Source of the DNA: Caccovicinus sp051878975
GTDB taxonomy: Bacteria; Bacillota; Clostridia; Lachnospirales; Lachnospiraceae
Length of the DNA: 5,950 nt
Reading direction: 5' to 3'
Assembly: GCA_051878975.1 (NCBI GenBank)
Contig: JBJELD010000103.1
Span: 1 to 5,950, forward strand
Part shown: piece after piece, positions 5,477-5,950 of the stretch
Numbering within the stretch: the first letter of the stretch is position 1
Layout of the letters: the number at the start of each line of letters is the position of its first letter
The notes under the pieces: generated by a model
The model's input: only the letters and a program-made list of their open reading frames with translations
The model's database searches: none
Told to the model about the DNA's origin: nothing
Made by a program: the position numbers and the translations under genes

Positions 5477-5950
5477 AAGAACCTTGAAAAGTAAATATTA
5501 TCCAGAACGGATATGACAAGTAATAAATGATGAAAAAATGGCGCACTTTCATAGACCTTGTGCCCGACATGGTTTATAATGGTATTGCTTATGAAGTTAA
5601 GCGGCTTGCTCAAAGAGATCTTTTAGCGGGGATGACTTTGGCAAAGCCCACGCATCAAGATGTTGACACATCATGATGGCAAACAGGCGGCAGTACCACA
5701 TCATTGATGAACGGTATCTGCCGTCTTCTAATTTATAGTCAATTTTTTCCCGTTTGTTACAGCGCTCCGCAGATGTTCTTGCATTATATTCCAGCTTCCA
5801 TTCAGCACTATCACGAGGTGGATTGTTAAATAGCCTTGGATTGTCTTTTAAAACAAGATGAACATTTCTGCCATACTTAGCATCGGAACAAGGATCTTCG
5901 CAAGTGCATTGCGGAGTACCGCCTTTGCAGGTGATTTTTGGGCAACGATA
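5477..5950 (-). mobile_element. Right-hand part of an insertion sequence, cut by the window edge
   Basis: A transposase C-terminus occupies 5597-5950 and the 120 or so bases after its stop are AT-richer than the operon and hold no convincing gene. One element end must lie somewhere between about 5450 and 5596. The terminal inverted repeat cannot be recognised because the other end is outside the window, so the left boundary given here is only approximate. Insertion just behind the operon leaves all pump genes intact. Confidence 0.5.
5597..5950 (-). CDS. DDE transposase, C-terminal 117 residues (IS4-type YREK signature)
   Basis: On the minus strand an open frame enters from the window edge and runs to the TAA at 5599-5597, giving 117 residues. 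It contains Y55-x2-R58-x3-E62-x6-K69 (numbered from the window edge), an exact match to the Y(2)R(3)E(6)K signature that holds the catalytic Glu of IS4-type DDE transposases. Upstream is a Cys-rich stretch (Cys at 3, 8, 15, 17 and 21) followed by YGR, and downstream come DYKLEDGR, RSSMMWYCR and CQHLDAW, motifs typical of the end of this transposase type. The two catalytic Asp residues would lie outside the window. The frame has no stops or frameshifts here, so the element may be intact. The exact IS family (IS4, IS1182 or a related group) cannot be fixed from this part. Confidence 0.85.
   Translation of the reverse strand, partial: YRCPKITCKGGTPQCTCEDPCSDAKYGRNVHLVLKDNPRLFNNPPRDSAEWKLEYNARTSAERCNKREKIDYKLEDGRYRSSMMWYCRLFAIMMCQHLDAWALPKSSPLKDLFEQAA

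Noticed and set aside
5575..5580. Plus-strand TATAAT as an outward promoter of the insertion sequence
   Set aside because: No -35-like hexamer lies at 16-18 bp, and it would only read antisense into the transposase within this window.
5425..5613. Minus-strand frame of 62 codons behind the transposase
   Set aside because: It starts inside the transposase in another frame with a non-ATG start, has no ribosome site and runs antisense into the TetR 3' end.

Overview
The window looks like a chromosomal stretch from a Clostridia-type Firmicute, plausibly Lachnospiraceae. This is inferred from strong AGGAGG-like ribosome binding sites at every start, tightly packed co-directional genes, near-balanced GC, and the character of the regulators and transposase. 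No outer-membrane channel gene is present. The species cannot be named from the sequence.

Layout. At the far left (1-31, minus strand) are the first ten codons of a gene whose start resembles a response-regulator receiver domain. Positions 32-293 are a divergent control region. It holds two sets of TTCAT repeats spaced exactly 11 bp apart, each pointing toward the gene it precedes, plus a candidate -10 box on each strand and a cluster of small palindromes just upstream of the first rightward gene. A four-gene rightward operon follows: a very short TetR-type protein reduced to its DNA-binding domain (294-584), an RND-type membrane fusion protein (577-1704), an RND efflux permease (1718-4774) and a full-length TetR-family regulator (4826-5449). 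The right end (about 5450-5950) is lower in GC and carries the C-terminal third or so of a minus-strand DDE transposase with a perfect IS4-type YREK signature, so an insertion sequence sits behind the operon and runs off the window.

How the parts fit. The adaptor and permease make two of the three parts of a classical tripartite pump. The permease keeps full-size pore and docking domains, and the adaptor keeps the R-L-S hairpin-tip motif that in AcrA contacts TolC, although no TolC-like gene is visible. Two related TetR proteins bracket the pump. Both begin MPTERF and align without gaps over their first 62 residues, but the first has no ligand-binding domain. The repeats suggest that the divergent response regulator controls both its own gene and the pump operon, with TetR repression layered over the pump's start site. 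The functional links are inference; the repeats, palindromes and reading frames are read directly from the sequence.
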